DNA of 11,230 bases from contig UZAE01001867.1 in NCBI GenBank assembly GCA_900617975.1, positions 1-11,230 on the forward strand, given 5' to 3'. A program made the position numbers and the translations under genes. Below, piece by piece: positions 8,586 to 11,230 of the stretch (position 1 is its first letter; the number at the start of each line of letters is the position of its first letter). The stretch comes from Rodentolepis nana. Taxonomy: Eukaryota; Platyhelminthes; Cestoda; Cyclophyllidea; Hymenolepididae. Below the pieces are notes generated by a model that saw only the letters and a program-made list of their open reading frames with translations, did no database searches and was not told where the DNA came from.

Positions 8586-9881
8586 GTAAGTCATTTACAG
8601 ATCATTTGAACTTGTGCTTTAGCACTTTGAGTTTAATTCAGGTCGGATACAAGTTAGTCGGTGGTTGAAATCAACTCTGGTAACTTTGAGACCAAATTTG
8701 TGCTGAATAGAAACCGTATGATAAGAAATTAATTTTTTCAATTTTTACTTAAGGCAAACTAAACGGAAAGTATTCTGCCAAAGAAATTTACGTTAAAGTC
8801 TTCCAAGTACTTCGATCGAAATAAGGCTCAAATAGAGATTAAAACTTTGATAGTCTATTGCTCTATCGATTGGACTATTTCGGAAAATCACATTATTCAA
8901 ATGCCCACATCAGATTAATATAAAACTAATTAATTAATCTCTGATCATCAGTTCATATTCAGTGTCGTGGAAGGTTGTGCGTACTAGTAAGTAATGAACG
9001 TCAAATAGTTCCATTTAACTCTTCTCTCTTTCGCTGCCAATCTTTCAATCATTTGGCATCTAATTTAATAAATCTTTCCGTTTTCATAGTTATCTTAGCT
9101 CTCTCTTAAAACATGCACCCATTTTGCTTTGCTCATGCCTTCTTTTTGCTGTTTTATTACTTAGTGGCTACATTTTATTAGAGATTCAGTTGCCCCAAGT
9201 AGATTTTATTAACAAAATGAATTTATCTAAACAGACTTTAAAAAGTGGCATATGATTGGATGCCATATAAAATCAATAATTCTAGCGATGGCTTCTTCAC
9301 AAAATTTCTTGGATCGCCATATAACGAACGTGGATATCAAATCAACTCAAATTAAATCAGGTGTTGATGACGCTGCCGAAGGCTATGTAGGCCTATTCAA
9401 ATTTCCCAATTGTCGAAAGAATTGATGAGTACATTTTTACAGCAGAAATGATCACCATGCTAAAAGCCTCAAATAAGGTTATACTTCAATCCAGTAAATA
9501 AGTATGACACGAATGCAGTGAATAATTCGACATAAATGTAAAAAAATCACCCCTTAAAATTATTTGAGTCTCATTCAATTCTTGCTTATTTAATTTTTTG
9601 ATTTTGGGAACACTTTAAATAGATTTATTTTTTAACTCAGTATCAATTGCACTTAAACATTCACTTTACCTTTCAATATCAAAATCATCATAAGCACTCT
9701 AATTCCGAAATTAATTTCAAGACAATTTAAAATAATCTAAACTGGCAGTTGGTAATTATTAATATAATTGAGTTTGATTTTGTGAGGCGCGCTGGTATAT
9801 TTTGAAATTGCCTAAAAGAAAAGGAAACTAAGTACGTACGTTTGGCCGGATTTTGCTACGCATAATGTTGCCAAGTGATTT

Positions 9882-10260
9882 ATGTTAACTTTGAAGGTCA
9901 TAAGTAGGAAGAAAAGGCTGATTTTATGGCCATTCAGCCTAAGTGGAGTTGAACTTAGTGCCTTCCTGGAGATTTTCGAGGTGTTCAAGAACTTGGCTGC
10001 TAACTCTCAATCTTCCAATCGCAATTTTCAAGATGTCAAAGGAATGGAAAAGAAGGATAGTAACAGCCAATAGTAGCATACTATCAGTGTTAACGTATTT
10101 GTCGACAAAAAATTTTGGAAGGAGATATGGTAGGTGTTTCCAAACATCATCAGCGATTTTGCTTTTGGAACAAATCAGATCACTTGAAGGAGGCGAAGCT
10201 CTAGGTGATGGCGTAAATAGTGGGTTAGAGTTGACTTCCATAGCGAAAAAAATGATTTAG
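9882..10260. other. Segment open in several frames on both strands, function unknown
   Basis: Three frames stay open: + 9882-10073, + 9943-10260 (105 codons) and - 9939-10241 (100 codons). The minus reading has a hydrophobic stretch (SMLLLAVTILLFHSF) and a Ser/Pro-rich start; the plus reading is Arg/Leu-rich. I recognise no protein family in any of them. Long openness in several frames at once often reflects local base composition rather than coding. A relic of a mobile element or an antisense exon remains possible. Confidence 0.2.
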
Positions 10261-10755
10261 TAAGTTTTAATTAAATTAGGGTTTTGGAACACAAACTCGC
10301 GAAAGTGGTGCTTTCTTTATCACAAACATTCACAGATCTTGTGATTGCCAATTAATTCTTCTAAAGTTTAAATTAATGTGGTGTCTGAAATGTGTTGAAA
10401 AAAACGAATTTCTTCCGTTGTTGTAACAATTCCACTCTTAAAATGGTGGATAATAAAATTTTCATTTTTCATATCCGCTTAAGTTTCATGTATCGTTTAA
10501 TTTTAGCCCACGAGCAATAAGACATGATTGTTCACTCACAATTTTCTTAACAAAACATATTTCGAGATAGTAAAAACAAACGCATTTCCTACTTACAAGC
10601 AGATGGCAAATTCTCAAATTCCTCTTTGCACACAAAGTAATAACTGACCTTTTTTCCTTTGGAATGATTCTCGCAAGCTATGGGCTTAGGGGCTGGACTA
10701 CTTTGTTACAAATGAAATTCTCTACACCGCCTACCCTGCGATCCGACATTTTAGT

Positions 10756-10827
10756 GGGGCTCTTGCTCATATGGTAGAGCGCTCGCTTAGCATGCGAGGG
10801 GTGCTGGGATCGTTATTCAGGTGCTCC
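10756..10827 (+). other. tRNA-Ala(AGC)-like cloverleaf: SINE head
   Basis: 72 bases fold as a complete cloverleaf. Acceptor GGGGCTC pairs with GTGCTCC except for one T-T mismatch and one G-T; D stem is GCTC/GAGC; anticodon stem CTCGC/GCGAG encloses loop TTAGCAT with anticodon AGC at 10789-10791; T stem is CTGGG/TTCAG with two G-T pairs. AGC reads Ala codons, and the sequence resembles eukaryotic tRNA-Ala. The T loop (ATCGTTA) lacks the invariant TTC and the A box deviates (TTGCTCATATGG), so this is a tRNA-derived SINE head with a weakened internal promoter and not a working tRNA gene. Repeat body follows directly instead of a T-run terminator. Confidence 0.85.
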
Positions 10828-10957
10828 ATGTCTCCGCCACTTGGGGTGTACGATACACTTACCTCCACGTGGTGCACCCTGAGCAATGTATACTCATTCG
10901 GCAAAAAGTCTGTCAACCAGCAATTAACAACTGACTTTAAATTACCATCACCCCTCA

Positions 10958-11082
10958 GTATGTCATATTCGACTTCTTCCACAGTACTCACCTCACCTCG
11001 ACTATTTGTCATATTTGACCCCTTTCACAGTACTCATCTTACCTTGTCATATTCGACTACTTTCACAGTACTCACCTCACCT
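10958..11082. repeat. Tandem array 2 in copy C (three units)
   Basis: Three units of roughly 38-45 bases, each containing a TGTCATATTCGACT-like segment followed by TTTCACAGTACTCACCTCACCT or a variant, with ACCT ends at 10999, 11044 and 11082. They are the reverse complement of the units in copies A and B. Confidence 0.85.
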
Positions 11083-11230
11083 TTGTGTCTGTCTCTTACA
11101 TCTTTGAAACGCTTTTCTGTTCCCCCCCCCCCTATCAAATTTTTTTCACTCTGATGTTTCTTCCCTTCTGTGAAGTCTGAAGTCAACTATAAGGCTAATG
11201 ATAACTATCAAAATGCCTGCCATTTGATAT

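Larger units (their letters stand above)
1..11230 (+). other. Gene locus: non-NMDA ionotropic glutamate receptor, middle part (ATD exons)
   Basis: The window lies inside one large gene on the + strand. Six exons with GT/AG borders join into 297 uninterrupted codons. The motif order is that of the ATD of AMPA/kainate-class receptors, the bilobed extracellular domain that controls subunit assembly at the neuronal surface. Visible marks are W-E-D-I-L-Y-L-Y-E (E1), FGGINMT (E3), YNAALLIDGM (E4), GLTGNISFDKNG (E5) and LGEWN followed by RIVSSIL (E6), the last being the usual lead-in to ligand-binding segment S1. Five N-glycosylation sequons (N-E-S, N-M-T, N-L-S, N-I-S, N-A-T) fit an ectodomain. GNISFDKNG and the linker look slightly more AMPA-like and the FGGxNMT motif more kainate-like, so I leave the subtype open. 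No S1, pore or S2 exon is present; they must lie beyond the window. I saw no frameshift or stop in the exons, so nothing suggests a pseudogene. Confidence 0.87.
8586..11230 (+). other. Intron 6, 5' part (at least 2645 bases)
   Basis: From donor GTAAGT after E6 to the window end I find no exon continuing the receptor in phase 0. The stretch 8600-9880 is AT-rich with no recognisable feature. A 45-codon frame at 9288-9425 is short and unmatched. The region 9882-10260 is open in several frames (separate entry). Copy C begins at 10756. Confidence 0.72.
10756..11230 (+). repeat. SINE-like repeat copy C, with tRNA-Ala head, reaching the window end
   Basis: The most complete copy of the family. A tRNA-Ala-like head (10756-10827) is followed by a 15-base joint and then the body, which starts TTGGGGTGTACG near 10841, corresponds to copies A and B in reverse, and ends at the common motif GCCATTTGATAT at the window edge. 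The body carries CCACGTGG, three units with CAGTACTCA(C/T)CT, one diverged unit of array 1 and a run of 11 C (11122-11132). The layout of a tRNA-related head with a Pol III-type internal promoter region plus an unrelated body is that of a SINE. Its 3' target duplication would lie outside the window. Confidence 0.85.

Noticed and set aside
9288..9425. 45-codon frame as the missing S1 exon
   Set aside because: S1 should begin with an E-x-P-Y/F pattern in phase 0. This peptide has none and ends in a stop before a donor.
10756..10827. A functional tRNA-Ala gene
   Set aside because: The cloverleaf is complete, but the T loop lacks the invariant TTC, the acceptor has a mismatch, the A box is poor and it runs straight into a repeat body. 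It is a SINE head.
10767..11154. Open frames on both strands (81 and 127 codons) as protein genes
   Set aside because: They lie wholly inside repeat copy C; the encoded Ser/Thr repeats come from the tandem units.

Overview
This is AT-rich nuclear DNA of an animal. It shows consensus splice sites, multi-kilobase introns and tRNA-derived short interspersed repeats, and no bacterial-style packed genes. The protein is an invertebrate-looking ionotropic glutamate receptor. A flatworm or other lophotrochozoan would fit the intron and repeat style, but the sequence alone does not fix the species and I hold that placement weakly.

The only gene I can support lies on the + strand and runs through the whole window. 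Six coding exons (called E1 to E6 here) sit at 1-45, 2131-2402, 3618-3773, 4688-4888, 5152-5259 and 8475-8585. They join without a frameshift: E1/E2 is a phase-1 junction and all later junctions are phase 0. Together they give 297 codons. The conceptual product matches the second part of the extracellular amino-terminal domain (ATD) of a non-NMDA (AMPA/kainate class) receptor, in the expected order: a W...LYLYE strand, the helix after it, the FGGINMT motif, the Y-x-A-A-L-L helix, the GLTGNISFDKNG motif, and the linker that leads to the first ligand-binding half. The signal peptide and first ATD part lie upstream of the window. The ligand-binding halves, channel and C-terminal tail lie downstream.

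The introns measure 2085, 1215, 914, 263, 3215 and at least 2645 bases. Intron 1 holds repeat copy A, a GC-richer open segment with a perfect donor (1648-1827, a possible cassette exon) and a six-unit AGGGG tract near E2. Intron 5 holds repeat copy B. The last intron holds a stretch open in several frames around 9882-10260, and copy C.

Copies A (128-448), B (about 7768-8301) and C (10756 to the window end) belong to one repeat family. C points + and carries a full tRNA-Ala(AGC)-like cloverleaf head. A and B point - and lack the head, and both begin at the same body position. A has a perfect 14-base target-site duplication. Short tandem units inside the bodies vary in number between copies, and in antisense orientation they carry a consensus 5' splice site. 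B and C form an inverted pair around exon E6, which could affect how that exon is spliced.
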